From Flavobacterium sp. SUN052 (lineage in GTDB: Bacteria > Bacteroidota > Bacteroidia > Flavobacteriales > Flavobacteriaceae): a stretch of 64,000 bases of DNA. The position numbers and the translations under genes were made by a program. Where the stretch lies: positions 248,001 through 312,000 of the forward strand of contig NZ_JAPQNS010000009.1 of the NCBI RefSeq assembly GCF_028867935.1, written 5' to 3'. Shown here in pieces: positions 43,529 through 52,453 of this stretch (position 1 is the first letter of the stretch; every line of letters starts with the position of its first letter). The notes beneath the pieces are model-generated. The model had not been told where the DNA came from, did not search any database, and saw only the letters and a list, made by a program, of their open reading frames with translations.

Positions 43529-43733
43529 TTCGGTACTGATTACTGGCCGCACTTGGATCAGTACCGAAAAGGCTCCTTCAACCCGCATTCGCTGTTGGGT
43601 TGTGGACCTTGCATAAACCGATGCCCCGTTTGGGAGGCATCCCCGTCGTTTCATCTTTTTTCGGTGTATTCAGCAACTGGCTCCAACAGCCAGACAGGGA
43701 GAGGTTTGGCTTAATTTTTCCACGTTGCTGAAT
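43529..43733 (+). ncRNA. Predicted structured 5' leader of the SusC operon
   Basis: Five hairpins in series, each a perfect pairing: 43529-43540 with 43557-43568 (12 bp), 43579-43584 with 43597-43602 (6 bp), 43620-43625 with 43636-43641 (6 bp), 43677-43682 with 43688-43693 (6 bp), and an outer stem 43668-43677 with 43724-43733 (10 bp). The outer stem encloses the fourth hairpin. I do not recognise a known riboswitch class. It could be a cis-regulatory leader or a small RNA. Confidence 0.4.
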
Positions 43734-43920
43734 CATGTTGGTCTGCTTTGCCGATGTCAATCCATTATGGATATGTCGGCCAACGGGCCTTTGTCAGACT
43801 GTCCTGTGCTGAGGGCGGTAGTGCGAACCAAGCGGCCAGTGTTTGCACCACCAAACTCGCCGGGGCAGTCGGGCAAAGGGAATGAATACTACCTACTTGT
43901 TATCAACCTGAATAATTTTC

Positions 43921-46900
43921 ATGAAAAAACAACTACTCACACTCCTATTGGGGCTGTTAACGCTGGTGACCTATGCCCAGGAACGGGTATTGACGGGTAC
44001 CATCGCGTCGGCGGAAGAAGGTCCCCTGCCCGGCGTCAATGTCGTGTTGAAGGGTACCACAAACGGTACCACCACCGACGCGAAAGGCGTGTATTCGCTC
44101 CGGGTACCAAATGATCAGGCTATTCTGGTTGTCAGTGCAATTGGTTTCACGACAGAGGAAATTTCGGTGGGCACACGTACCAGTTTGCCCATTACGCTTC
44201 GCTCCGATAACCGGCAGTTGGCCGAGGTGGTAGTTACTGCATTTGGTATTGCTAAAGAGAAAAAAGCCCTTGGCTACGGAGTGCAGGAAATAAAAGGTAC
44301 GTCGTTAACGGAGTCCCGCGCTACAAACGTAGCCAGCGCCCTGTCGGGAAAAGTAGCTGGTTTGCGGATTGGCAGCAATGGTGGTCCGGGTAGTGGGGCC
44401 AGCATTCAGATTCGGGGTGCAGCTTCAGTATCGGGCAACAACCAACCGCTGATTGTAGTGGATGGTGTGCCCATTCAGCAAACGTCCGAGAAACAGTTTG
44501 GCGGTGGGTTATCGGAAATTAACCCCGATAACATTAAAGACATCAGCGTGTTGAAAGGGCCAAACGCAGCCGCTCTGTACGGATCGCGGGCGGCCAACGG
44601 GGTTATCTTGGTCACGACAAAAACAGGTGCTGGTGCCAAGGGAATTGGTGTAGAAATCAACTCGAATATTACCCTCGAACGGCCCTGGATTTCACCGAAT
44701 TTCCAGAATACCTATGGCGGTGGTAATGGCTACCGCACCTGGTATAACGATGGCTGGAGCGGGGCCATTACCGATCCGAAAGAAGTACAACAATACCGGG
44801 CTGCGTATGGCCCACTGGCTCCGCTGAGCGGTACCGAAGGCACCGACGAAAGCTGGGGCGCTCCCATGGACGGGCGGCTCGTGCGTCATTGGTGGAGCGG
44901 TACCGAAGTGGCCCCCCTAACACCTAACCCCAATAACTGGAATGATTACTGGCAAACCGGTAAAACGTATTCCAACAGCGTGGCCTTATCGGGTGGCAAC
45001 GACAAAGGCAATTTCCGGCTGTCGCTGGGGCGGGTGAGCCAAACGGGCATTATGGCTTTTAACGATTTCAAACGTGATAATTTCAAGTTTAACGGGAGCT
45101 ATAAATTCACGCCAAAACTGTCAGTTACTATTTCGAGCGAGTACATCAAATCGGGAGGTAACCGGGGCTATCAGGAAGGGCAGCAGTTTATATGGGCGCA
45201 CCGCCAAACCGACTGGACTAAAATTAAGGATTGGCGAGATTATACGGGTGTGCATATTCAGCGGGCGCTGGCTGGCAAACCGGCCGATAACGACCCACCA
45301 AACTGGCAGCACACGTTTTTCACCAACCCGTTTTTTACAACGGAACTGCTCCCCCTTACCAACGACAAAGATCGTCTGCTGGGTAACATAGCCCTCAACT
45401 ACCAGATTTTGCCCGGCCTGAGCATTATGGCTCGGAGCGGCACTGATTTCTGGACCGACACACGAATTAATATTGTGAACTTCGAGCGCGTTCGTAACGG
45501 TAACAAAACACCGGGCCGATACTCTGAAGAGGTACTGCGTCGGCAGGAAACCAACCACGATGCTATTCTGACTTACAACAAAACCATTACGCCCGAAATC
45601 ACGGCCAACGTGCAGGTGGGTGGGGTACAACGTACGAACTATTACAAGCGCAACTATACGTATGTGGGCGAACTGGTAGTGGATGGTTTGTACAATCTGG
45701 CCAACTCGAACGTGAGCCAGAACGCCGTAGAAAGTGCCATTCAGAAATCGCAGATGAACAGTTTGTTTGCCTCGGCTGAGTTTGGCTGGCGCAACTCGCT
45801 GTTTCTGAGCGGAACGGCTCGTAACGACTGGTCCTCGACCTTACCCGCCAATGCCCGGAGCTATTTTTACCCATCGGTGTCAGCTTCGGCCGTATTGACA
45901 GAATTGTTAGGTGTGTCGAGTGGCGTGCTATCGTTTGGTAAAGTGCGGGCTTCCTGGGCGCAGGTTGGCAACGATGCCGATCCTTACCAGTTAGCGCAGA
46001 CCTTCCGGTCGGGTGGTTCGTGGAACGGGTCCGTACCTGAGTTTTACGAGAACATTCGCATCTCAAACTCCACTCTCAAGCCTGAAATCACTACGGGTAA
46101 AGAGTTTGGTTTAGACCTGCGTTTCCTGAAAGGTCGCATCGGCCTCGACGTAACGTATTACGATCAAACCTCACGTAACCAGATTCTGGCGGTTGACATT
46201 TCGAAAGCCAGTGGATACAACCAGCGCGTGCTAAACGCGGGTATGCTTACTAACAAGGGGGTTGAAATTGTACTGTCCGGAACACCCCTCAAATTACCGA
46301 TGGGCCTGACCTGGGAAACAACCCTAAATTTTGCCCGCAACCGCAACAAGGTAGTTGAACTAGCTGAAGGCCTCACAACCTACGTCTTGAATTCACGTCA
46401 GGGACTTAACTCCGAAGCCCGCGTTGGCGAGGCTTACGGGACCCTGTTCGGCATTGGTTTTGAACACGCTCCTGACGGACAGATCATCTACAATAATGGT
46501 TTGCCTGTTGTGTCGACGGCTGCCCGTGTGCTGGGGAATATTCAGCCCCGCTGGACAGGTGGTTGGTTGAACACCATTAGCTATAAAGGCATTGTGGTGT
46601 CTGCGCTGGTCGACGTGAAAATGGGTGGTGACTTCTACGACGAAGGAACCGGTACGGCCCGTTGGACTGGTCAGTATGCTGAAACGGCCATTGGTCGAGA
46701 AGAGGGTATCATTGGTAAAGGGGTTACAAACATCGGTACGCCTGAAGCACCGAACTACGTGCCCAACACAGTGATTGTTCCGGCAAACACACTCTATGGG
46801 TATAACAACCCACGGCGTTACCACGAAGCAGTAATTTTCGACGGCTCGTATGTGAAACTCCGCGAAGCGTCTATTGGCTACGCCTTACCACCGGCCATGT

Positions 46901-47085
46901 TAGCGGGTAAGTTTATTCGTTCGGCCAAACTGTCGCTGGTAGGCCGCAACCTGCTCATGCTCTTCCGTAACAACCCACACATTGATCCTGAAGTAGATCG
47001 TTTTGGGGGCAATGCTCAGGGGTTCGCTTACGGCGAATTGCCCAACAGCCGGAGCATGGGTGTCAATCTTAACTTGTCTTTCTGA
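43921..47085 (+). CDS. SusC/RagA-family TonB-dependent outer-membrane transporter
   Basis: A 1054-residue TonB-dependent transporter. Signal peptide about 1-20, carboxypeptidase-regulatory-like domain about 22-100 (LTGTIASAEEGPLPGVNVVL), AEVVVTAFGI near 100, plug about 110-220 with LSGKVAGLRI and the SusC signature SGNNQPLIVVDG, then a long barrel ending GVNLNLSF. It shares the domain order and signatures of the SusC at 40139 but is clearly a different paralogue. The SusD start follows the TGA by one base (TGATATG), so the two are translationally linked. The upstream leader (43529-43733) may control this operon. Ligand unknown. Confidence 0.95.
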   Translation: MKKQLLTLLLGLLTLVTYAQERVLTGTIASAEEGPLPGVNVVLKGTTNGTTTDAKGVYSLRVPNDQAILVVSAIGFTTEEISVGTRTSLPITLRSDNRQLAEVVVTAFGIAKEKKALGYGVQEIKGTSLTESRATNVASALSGKVAGLRIGSNGGPGSGASIQIRGAASVSGNNQPLIVVDGVPIQQTSEKQFGGGLSEINPDNIKDISVLKGPNAAALYGSRAANGVILVTTKTGAGAKGIGVEINSNITLERPWISPNFQNTYGGGNGYRTWYNDGWSGAITDPKEVQQYRAAYGPLAPLSGTEGTDESWGAPMDGRLVRHWWSGTEVAPLTPNPNNWNDYWQTGKTYSNSVALSGGNDKGNFRLSLGRVSQTGIMAFNDFKRDNFKFNGSYKFTPKLSVTISSEYIKSGGNRGYQEGQQFIWAHRQTDWTKIKDWRDYTGVHIQRALAGKPADNDPPNWQHTFFTNPFFTTELLPLTNDKDRLLGNIALNYQILPGLSIMARSGTDFWTDTRINIVNFERVRNGNKTPGRYSEEVLRRQETNHDAILTYNKTITPEITANVQVGGVQRTNYYKRNYTYVGELVVDGLYNLANSNVSQNAVESAIQKSQMNSLFASAEFGWRNSLFLSGTARNDWSSTLPANARSYFYPSVSASAVLTELLGVSSGVLSFGKVRASWAQVGNDADPYQLAQTFRSGGSWNGSVPEFYENIRISNSTLKPEITTGKEFGLDLRFLKGRIGLDVTYYDQTSRNQILAVDISKASGYNQRVLNAGMLTNKGVEIVLSGTPLKLPMGLTWETTLNFARNRNKVVELAEGLTTYVLNSRQGLNSEARVGEAYGTLFGIGFEHAPDGQIIYNNGLPVVSTAARVLGNIQPRWTGGWLNTISYKGIVVSALVDVKMGGDFYDEGTGTARWTGQYAETAIGREEGIIGKGVTNIGTPEAPNYVPNTVIVPANTLYGYNNPRRYHEAVIFDGSYVKLREASIGYALPPAMLAGKFIRSAKLSLVGRNLLMLFRNNPHIDPEVDRFGGNAQGFAYGELPNSRSMGVNLNLSF

Positions 47086-47086
47086 T

Positions 47087-48544
47087 ATGAAAAAAATACT
47101 CTTTCTACTCATTGGGATCGCTTCCGTCTCGTCGTGCACCAAGGATTTTGATGCCATGAACGTGGACCCGAATAACCCAACGGCGCTCAATCCACAGTAT
47201 CTATTACCCTACGGAATCGAAAAAGCCATTGATCGGTCCTGGGGTGGGCGCGACCGTTTTGAGCGGCTCAACCTCGACGGTGCCATGCTCTGGATGCAGT
47301 ATCTGACGCGCAACATCTATTCCAACGAGGGTGATAATTACGGTTTGTCGGTGGCTTTCTACAACAACAACTGGAAAGCACTGTACAACGATGGTCTGGT
47401 AAACTTCCAGCGGATGGTGACGCTCTCGCAACCCGGTGCCAAGTTTCAGAACGCCAACTACGAGGGGATTGCCATGGTGATGCGTACCTGGACCTTTTCG
47501 TTGCTGACTGACTTGTACGGCCCAATTCCGTATACCGAAGCGCTCAAAGGCACCGCCGAGCAACCCATTTATTCACCTGCTTATGATGGGATGGATAAGG
47601 TATATGCCGGGATGCTGGCTGACCTGAAAACAGCTAACGAGAAGCTGAGCGTGACCGGTCCGGCCGTGTCGGGCGATATTTTGTACAATGGCGATATCCT
47701 GAAGTGGAAAAAGTTTGCCAACTCGCTCCGGCTCCGGCTGGCAAACCGGCAGGCAGCTAAGAAGTCGGCAGAATCACGGGCTATCATGGCCGAGATTCTG
47801 GGAGATCCTTCCAAATACCCCATTTTTACGAGCAATGCCGATAATGCATCGCTGAAAACAACGGAGGTACTGTCGAGCAACAATGAGCTTTATCTGGTGA
47901 TGATCAACGACAGCCGGACCGACTGGAACGTAAGCAAAACGCTGGTTGATAAACTCACCGAACTGAGCGACCCACGCCTAATGGTTTATGCCCAGCCTAA
48001 TAAAGATGGGAAGTATCAGGGCCACGCCAACGGACTACCCGATGCTATCGCTACTACATACCTGGCTACCAGCTCAAACATTGGCACGTACTTTATTCAG
48101 AAAACCTCCCCCGAAGTGGTCATGACCTATGGTGAACTGAACCTGATTCTGGCCGAGGCTGCTTTAGACGGTGACATCACAGGTAGTGCACAAGCCTACT
48201 TTGAAAAAGGCATGACAGCGTCTTTTGAGCAGTATGGTTTGAAGATGACCGACACGTATCTGAAAACAGTTGGTGCTATCAGCCGGGAGAAACTCATGGA
48301 GCAGAAGTGGATTGCCTTGTTTGGGCAGGGGCTCGAAGCCTGGACGGAATACCGCCGGACGGGCTTGCCGGTTTTACCTGCCAAAGACCCCCGCGCTGTG
48401 TTCGAAAACGATGGTGTATTGCCAACCCGTTTGCCCTATCCAACGTCTGAAGCGTCACTCAACAACGCCAACCTGGAAAAAGGTATCGCCCTGATTGGCG
48501 GTAAAAATGACACCAAGTCGAAACTGTGGTGGTCAGAAAAATAG
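47087..48544 (+). CDS. SusD/RagB-family nutrient-binding lipoprotein
   Basis: A 485-residue lipoprotein. I start at ATG 47087 (MKKILFLLIGIASVSSC, C17); a longer frame starting at 47003 lies inside the SusC gene and is not used. The body begins TKDFDAMNVDPNNPTALNP, as in SusD-like 2 proteins. It has TPR-like helices (YGELNLILAEAALDG near 375) and ends with an EQKWIALFGQGLEAWTEYRR-type block. It pairs with the SusC gene at 43921 to form the surface lid of the transporter. Followed by a hairpin overlapping the stop and then a lipoprotein gene. Confidence 0.93.
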   Translation: MKKILFLLIGIASVSSCTKDFDAMNVDPNNPTALNPQYLLPYGIEKAIDRSWGGRDRFERLNLDGAMLWMQYLTRNIYSNEGDNYGLSVAFYNNNWKALYNDGLVNFQRMVTLSQPGAKFQNANYEGIAMVMRTWTFSLLTDLYGPIPYTEALKGTAEQPIYSPAYDGMDKVYAGMLADLKTANEKLSVTGPAVSGDILYNGDILKWKKFANSLRLRLANRQAAKKSAESRAIMAEILGDPSKYPIFTSNADNASLKTTEVLSSNNELYLVMINDSRTDWNVSKTLVDKLTELSDPRLMVYAQPNKDGKYQGHANGLPDAIATTYLATSSNIGTYFIQKTSPEVVMTYGELNLILAEAALDGDITGSAQAYFEKGMTASFEQYGLKMTDTYLKTVGAISREKLMEQKWIALFGQGLEAWTEYRRTGLPVLPAKDPRAVFENDGVLPTRLPYPTSEASLNNANLEKGIALIGGKNDTKSKLWWSEK

Positions 48545-48568
48545 AGCGATCGGGTATCGATCGCTCTA
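48542..48568 (+). terminator. Hairpin at the end of the SusD gene
   Basis: An 11-bp stem TAGAGCGATCG / CGATCGCTCTA with a 5-base loop. The left arm includes the TAG stop codon. The T-tract is poor (TTATATGGG), so read-through into the next gene is possible. Confidence 0.7.
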
Positions 48569-48632
48569 TTATATGGGTTAGGCATTTGCAAAAGCATTCA
48601 AAAATGATGGTTTTATTTTAAAAATCTGTCAC

Positions 48633-49169
48633 ATGAAAGAAAATTGGTTTAAAAATGAGTCGCTTTTGGTAAAATTTTTGTCAAAAGGCCAAAAACAGGT
48701 TGTAAATTTGGCCGTTGGTCTAATTACATTATCAATCGGAATGTCATCTTGTCAAAAAGTTGATGATCCATTTGTCGACCGGGTAGTAGCGCCAGTATTG
48801 GTTCTGTTTGAGAACGCCACCGGCGATGGGGGAGGGCTCACTGCAGAACCAGTAGTATCCCAAAAAGTAACCGGGTCTGTTACAATGAGCGTTCGCATCA
48901 TGGAGCTCAACAAAGACGGTATTCTGGATAATAAGGTGGGTATCGATTCGCTTCCGGTAACGGGTTTAGCGTTGAAATTAACTCTGCGTAATGGAACGGC
49001 TATCGGTAATCTGACGACCGACGCTAATGGCCGGGCCAGCCTGACCAAAACCTGGGCCGAGCTAGGCGTGGCAGCACCAAAATCGGGGAATACTGTCCTG
49101 TTAACCTGGGCGGGAACACATAAAGCACAAGCATTCAGTCGTTTATCGCGTATTCAGGGAATTAACTAA
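48633..49169 (+). CDS. Lipoprotein of unknown function downstream of SusCD
   Basis: A 178-residue protein with a long N-region and a lipoprotein signal (IGMSSC, C40). An upstream ATG within the same frame could be the true start of a shorter signal. The mature part (about 60-170) is strand-rich, with GSVTMSVRIMELNKDG and a GNLTTDANGRASLTKTW segment that resembles bacterial Ig-like or transthyretin-like folds. I do not recognise a named family. Its place after SusD parallels the DUF4397 lipoprotein of the other module, so it may be an accessory surface lipoprotein. The SusD terminator hairpin between the genes may lower its expression. Confidence 0.8.
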   Translation: MKENWFKNESLLVKFLSKGQKQVVNLAVGLITLSIGMSSCQKVDDPFVDRVVAPVLVLFENATGDGGGLTAEPVVSQKVTGSVTMSVRIMELNKDGILDNKVGIDSLPVTGLALKLTLRNGTAIGNLTTDANGRASLTKTWAELGVAAPKSGNTVLLTWAGTHKAQAFSRLSRIQGIN

Positions 49170-49172
49170 ATT

Positions 49173-49190
49173 AATGGATAGGTATCCATT
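49173..49190. repeat. Small inverted repeat before the aminotransferase gene
   Basis: AATGGATA and TATCCATT (49173-49180, 49183-49190) form a perfect 8-bp arm pair around GG, 18 bases ahead of the ATG at 49208. It could be an operator or a weak hairpin. Confidence 0.4.
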
Positions 49191-49207
49191 GTGCATTACA
49201 CCTTATC

Positions 49208-50374
49208 ATGTCACAAATCAACCGTCGTGACTGGCTACGGGCCGGTCTACTTTCGGGACTCGGACTAGCCGGGATGCCCGTTACCAATGCATTTGCCGGG
49301 TCATGCGAGCCTTGGCTCGATGATGCTGGTCCGGCTTTGATTCCAGCCGCTCCCAAACCAATGCTGAAGGCGCGGTTATCGGCTAACGAAAACCCGTATG
49401 GCCCATCGCCGAAGGTGATTAAGACCATCAACGAGGTTGCCCCCGATGGCTATCTCTATGCTATGGAATACAGTCGGCAGTTTAAGAAAATGGTAGCGGA
49501 GGAAGAAGGTGTTCCTGAAGAGTGCGTGTTGCTGGGCGCTGGCTCGGGCGAGTTGCTCAACGCCACAGCTATGTATTATGCCTATAAAACCCCTACGGGT
49601 AATAATCTGGTGTTTCCTGACCCCACGTTTGAAGCGCTGCCCCGTGCTGCCATCAAACACGGAATGGCGGCTGAACGCGTACCGCTGGTGGCGGCCGACG
49701 GCTACGACCAGAATCTGCAAAAACTGAGTGATCGCATCACGGGTAAAACTAGCTTGGTTTATCTCTGTAACCCAAACAACCCCACGGCCATTCTGACCAA
49801 CCCGGCCAAACTGCGGAGTTTTATTGAGGCTACTGCTGATAAAACGCCAGTGTTTATTGACGAGGCTTACATTGACTATGTGGCGGACCCAAAAGCAGCG
49901 TCGATGGTTGATATGGTTCGGAAAGGTAAGAACGTTATCATCAGCCGCACATTCTCAAAAGTGCACGGTTTTGCCGGACTCCGGATTGGCTACTTGTTGG
50001 CTAAACCCGAAATCATCGCTCAGATTGCTCCTTTCTCGCCGAACGGCCAGGGGGTGAGCATGACCTCGGTTCGTGCCGCGCTTACGAGCATGCCCGACAA
50101 GGAATTTATCAAGTGGTCGCTGGGTAAAACAGCCGAATCGAAAACCTATTTAGCCAAAGTTCTCAAAGAAAATGGTTACGAGCCACTGCCTTCAGATGCC
50201 AATTTCGTGATGTTCCCGATCCGTATGAAGGGCGAAGATTTCGTATCGAAAATGATGGAAAACGGCGTTAGTATCCGCCAGTGGAAATTTGACGGCCAGT
50301 ACTGGTGCCGGGTTAGCCTGGGTACTATGGCCCAGATGCAAGCCTTTGCTGAGGGCTTAAAAGTGATCAGCTAG
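49208..50374 (+). CDS. Tat-exported histidinol-phosphate-aminotransferase-like PLP enzyme
   Basis: A 388-residue fold type I aminotransferase of the HisC-like group. The N-terminus MSQINRRDWLRAGLLSG is a twin-arginine signal, with cleavage expected near AFA-GS (30-31). The enzyme blocks are intact: SANENPYGPSP (58-68), LGAGSGELL (109-117), NPNNPT (188-193), DEAY (218-221), and the PLP lysine K251 in SRTFSKVHGFAGLR. Typical HisC enzymes are cytosolic, so export after folding with bound PLP implies a periplasmic amine or amino-acid substrate rather than histidine synthesis. Similar Tat aminotransferases occur in other Bacteroidota, but I do not know their substrate. The aroB gene follows at 108 bases. 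Confidence 0.88.
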   Translation: MSQINRRDWLRAGLLSGLGLAGMPVTNAFAGSCEPWLDDAGPALIPAAPKPMLKARLSANENPYGPSPKVIKTINEVAPDGYLYAMEYSRQFKKMVAEEEGVPEECVLLGAGSGELLNATAMYYAYKTPTGNNLVFPDPTFEALPRAAIKHGMAAERVPLVAADGYDQNLQKLSDRITGKTSLVYLCNPNNPTAILTNPAKLRSFIEATADKTPVFIDEAYIDYVADPKAASMVDMVRKGKNVIISRTFSKVHGFAGLRIGYLLAKPEIIAQIAPFSPNGQGVSMTSVRAALTSMPDKEFIKWSLGKTAESKTYLAKVLKENGYEPLPSDANFVMFPIRMKGEDFVSKMMENGVSIRQWKFDGQYWCRVSLGTMAQMQAFAEGLKVIS

Positions 50375-50397
50375 TTCTGATTTTGGATTAAGTGGCT

Positions 50398-50442
50398 CGC
50401 CGTTTCAGGTTTTAGTATCGTTACTAAAAACTTGAAACGGCG
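50398..50442 (+). terminator. Hairpin between the aminotransferase and aroB
   Basis: Imperfect arms of about 20 bases (50398-50417 with 50422-50442) around a 4-base loop. No T-tract follows, so it may be a weak terminator or processing site. Confidence 0.5.
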
Positions 50443-50482
50443 ATTTCATGAAACCTGAACGCTGAAACCTATCTTTACGGCT

Positions 50483-51511
50483 ATGTCCTCCGTACTCATA
50501 GCCCCCCTAGAGCAGAGCCTTCCTGCCTTTATTGATCAGATCAACCCATCGGCAATCGCCGTTCTGGTCGACAATCATACCTACAAACACTGTTACCCTG
50601 GCGTAAAAGCGCTGTTACCCAAACACTCGCTTATTCGTATCCGGTCTGGCGAAGAACAAAAACACTTAGCAACCTGCCAAACTATATGGGATGCTCTCAC
50701 CCGTGCCAACTTCGACCGGCATGCACTGGTGTTGAACCTTGGCGGGGGCGTTATTGGCGACATGGGAGGCTTCTGTGCTGCCACCTACAAGCGTGGGATT
50801 GCTTTTGCTCAACTTCCTACCACGCTATTAGCGCAGGTTGATGCCAGCGTGGGCGGTAAACTCGGCATTGATTTTCAAGGGCTAAAAAACCACATTGGTG
50901 TATTCAAATTACCCGATGCTGTACTCATCGACGCAACCTTTCTGGAAACCCTTCCGTACAGTGAACTGAGGTCGGGGTTTGCTGAGATCATTAAACATTG
51001 CCTGATTGCTGATGCCAACCAATGGAACATAATCCGCCGATTGGAGCTGGATGAACAAAACTGGCCTGAACTGGTAGCGCATTCAGTAGCTATAAAGCAG
51101 CACATCGTAGCACAGGACCCCTCAGAAAAGGGACTTCGGAAAATTCTCAACTTTGGTCATACGCTGGGCCACGCCATCGAGACGTATTCTCTGAATGATG
51201 CGCGTCGGCGATTGTTACACGGCGAAGCAGTTGCTGCCGGCATGGTTGCCGAAGCCTACATCGCCTACAAAAAAGGGATGATCGAAGAAAAGCTGCTGAC
51301 TGAAATCGAAGAGTACGTGTTTGCCGTATATGGAAGAGCGCGACTAAGGGAAGAAGACATAGAGCCGATTCTGACATTGACTCTTCAGGACAAGAAAAAC
51401 CGGGGGGGGCAAGTGTTGATGGCGTTGCTCGATGGACCCGGAAGTTGCGCGTTTGATATTGCGGTTAGTAAAGCGGAGATGAAACAGGGTCTAATTTATT
51501 ACAGGGGATAG
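50483..51511 (+). CDS. aroB: 3-dehydroquinate synthase
   Basis: Second step of the shikimate pathway: DAHP to 3-dehydroquinate, with NAD and a divalent metal. The 342-residue length is normal. Blocks visible: GGGVIGDMGGFCAATYKRG (87-105, NAD-binding), LPTTLLAQVDASVGGK (111-126), GFAEIIKH (near 170) and LNFGHTLGHAIE with the metal-ligand histidines (near 225). It stands alone, without other aro genes nearby. It is downstream of the Tat aminotransferase in the same direction, but a hairpin lies between, so co-regulation is uncertain. Confidence 0.96.
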   Translation: MSSVLIAPLEQSLPAFIDQINPSAIAVLVDNHTYKHCYPGVKALLPKHSLIRIRSGEEQKHLATCQTIWDALTRANFDRHALVLNLGGGVIGDMGGFCAATYKRGIAFAQLPTTLLAQVDASVGGKLGIDFQGLKNHIGVFKLPDAVLIDATFLETLPYSELRSGFAEIIKHCLIADANQWNIIRRLELDEQNWPELVAHSVAIKQHIVAQDPSEKGLRKILNFGHTLGHAIETYSLNDARRRLLHGEAVAAGMVAEAYIAYKKGMIEEKLLTEIEEYVFAVYGRARLREEDIEPILTLTLQDKKNRGGQVLMALLDGPGSCAFDIAVSKAEMKQGLIYYRG

Positions 51512-51645
51512 ATTAATTTAAATAATTTGGCGTTATGGACTTGATTGCCAAACAACTGCTTGTTACATTGCGTTAAAACCGTATCATTCATTTTCACTTG
51601 TAATTTCTAACAATATTATCTTAAACATTTACTTCTCCACAGGTC

Positions 51646-52206
51646 ATGCGGAAAATCATTGGCGCTCTTGTTGTGTTGGCCGTAGTAGGGTTAAGCTCGG
51701 TCGGCTGTATGCCCGGTAAGCTATTCGTTGAACACGATTATAGCTACGAAGGCCATTTCAAAAATTACTCGTCTTTCAATTTTCTCGAATGCGAGTTTAT
51801 TGATTCTACCCTGTTGTGCTCCGATATTCAGGATGCAATTCGGCACCAAATGGAAGCTCGCGGCTATAAAGTGAGCAACCGGAGCCCGAACCTGCTGGTA
51901 TCGTACAACATTTTCCGCTCTGACCTGCGTTTCCGGGGCTATCAGCAGCCCGTTATTAAAGACTGGGTTGTACGTGAAGACGATGACGCAACGTACAAAC
52001 GTATCGACTACAACCTGGATGAGGGTACGCTGATGATTTCTCTCATTGACGCTGAAACGTATCAGGTAATCTGGAAAGGCTATGCCTCCAAGATGATGCG
52101 AAACCCCAATTTTAAGAACAATTACTTCAAAGGCATTGTCCGATCTATTTTTGATCAGTACCCGCTTATGGCTACGGTTGAAGATAATACAGGGCGAGGA
52201 CGATAA
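51646..52206 (+). CDS. DUF4136-domain lipoprotein
   Basis: A 186-residue protein with a lipoprotein signal (SSVGC, C21). The DUF4136 pattern follows: HFKNYSSFNFLE near 37, an amphipathic helix DIQDAIRHQMEARGYKVSN, SPNLLVSYNIF, and the terminal LMISLIDAETYQVIWKGYAS strand pair near 125-150. The family is a widespread envelope lipoprotein of unknown function. The gene is alone, 134 bases after aroB and 113 bases before tRNA-Leu. Confidence 0.88.
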   Translation: MRKIIGALVVLAVVGLSSVGCMPGKLFVEHDYSYEGHFKNYSSFNFLECEFIDSTLLCSDIQDAIRHQMEARGYKVSNRSPNLLVSYNIFRSDLRFRGYQQPVIKDWVVREDDDATYKRIDYNLDEGTLMISLIDAETYQVIWKGYASKMMRNPNFKNNYFKGIVRSIFDQYPLMATVEDNTGRGR

Positions 52207-52319
52207 AAGCCTGCTAAAATTTATGCGTGGTTATTGCATTTAAAGGTCGGAACACCTACTTTTGCACCCACGTTCAGCAGAACGCTACCGAATGTAACGG
52301 CTCGCCGTTGCAGACAAAT

Positions 52320-52403
52320 GCCGGGATGGCGGAATCGGTAGACGCGATGGTCTCAAACACCATTGTCTGCAAGGACATGCCGGTTCGAGTCCGGCTCCCG
52401 GTA
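52320..52403 (+). tRNA. tRNA-Leu (anticodon CAA)
   Basis: An 84-base cloverleaf. The acceptor arms GCCGGGA and TCCCGGT close with one G-U pair, and A is the discriminator base. The D arm contains GGCGGAATCGGTAGACGC. The anticodon stem ATGGT / ACCAT encloses CTCAAAC with anticodon CAA. The long variable arm TGTC-TGCAA-GGACA is typical of tRNA-Leu, and the T arm is GCCGG-TTCGAGT-CCGGC. The CCA end is not encoded, as is usual in this phylum. Confidence 0.95.
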
Positions 52404-52408
52404 CAAGT

Positions 52409-52453
52409 AAACCTCACAGATAGCTGATATTCAGCAGTTTGTGAGGTTTTTTG
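52409..52453 (+). terminator. Terminator after tRNA-Leu
   Basis: An outer stem AAACCTCACA / TGTGAGGTTT (52409-52418 with 52440-52449) with a small inner stem GCTGA / TCAGC, followed by TTTTTT. Confidence 0.9.

Larger units (their letters stand above)
43229..43920. other. 692-base divergent region between two SusC genes
   Basis: The left 250 bases are AT-rich and must contain the promoter of the minus-strand SusC gene; no clean element is seen there. The right part holds a consensus promoter on the plus strand (43473-43503), a hairpin-rich leader (43529-43733) and a 25-codon frame from ATG 43735 to TGA before the SusC ATG at 43921. Confidence 0.7.

Noticed and set aside
43725..44114. 129-codon plus-strand frame across the SusC start
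   Set aside because: It runs through the leader and into the SusC gene in another frame, with no start signal; a 25-codon leader frame from ATG 43735 in a different frame is only a possibility.
47003..47086. Upstream extension of the second SusD gene
   Set aside because: The extra 28 codons lie inside the SusC gene, and the lipoprotein signal starts exactly at ATG 47087.
52320..52403. Integration site at tRNA-Leu
   Set aside because: No integrase and no direct repeat of the tRNA 3' end was seen downstream in the window.
52227..52427. 66-codon frame overlapping tRNA-Leu
   Set aside because: It lies across a complete tRNA cloverleaf and has no homology signal.
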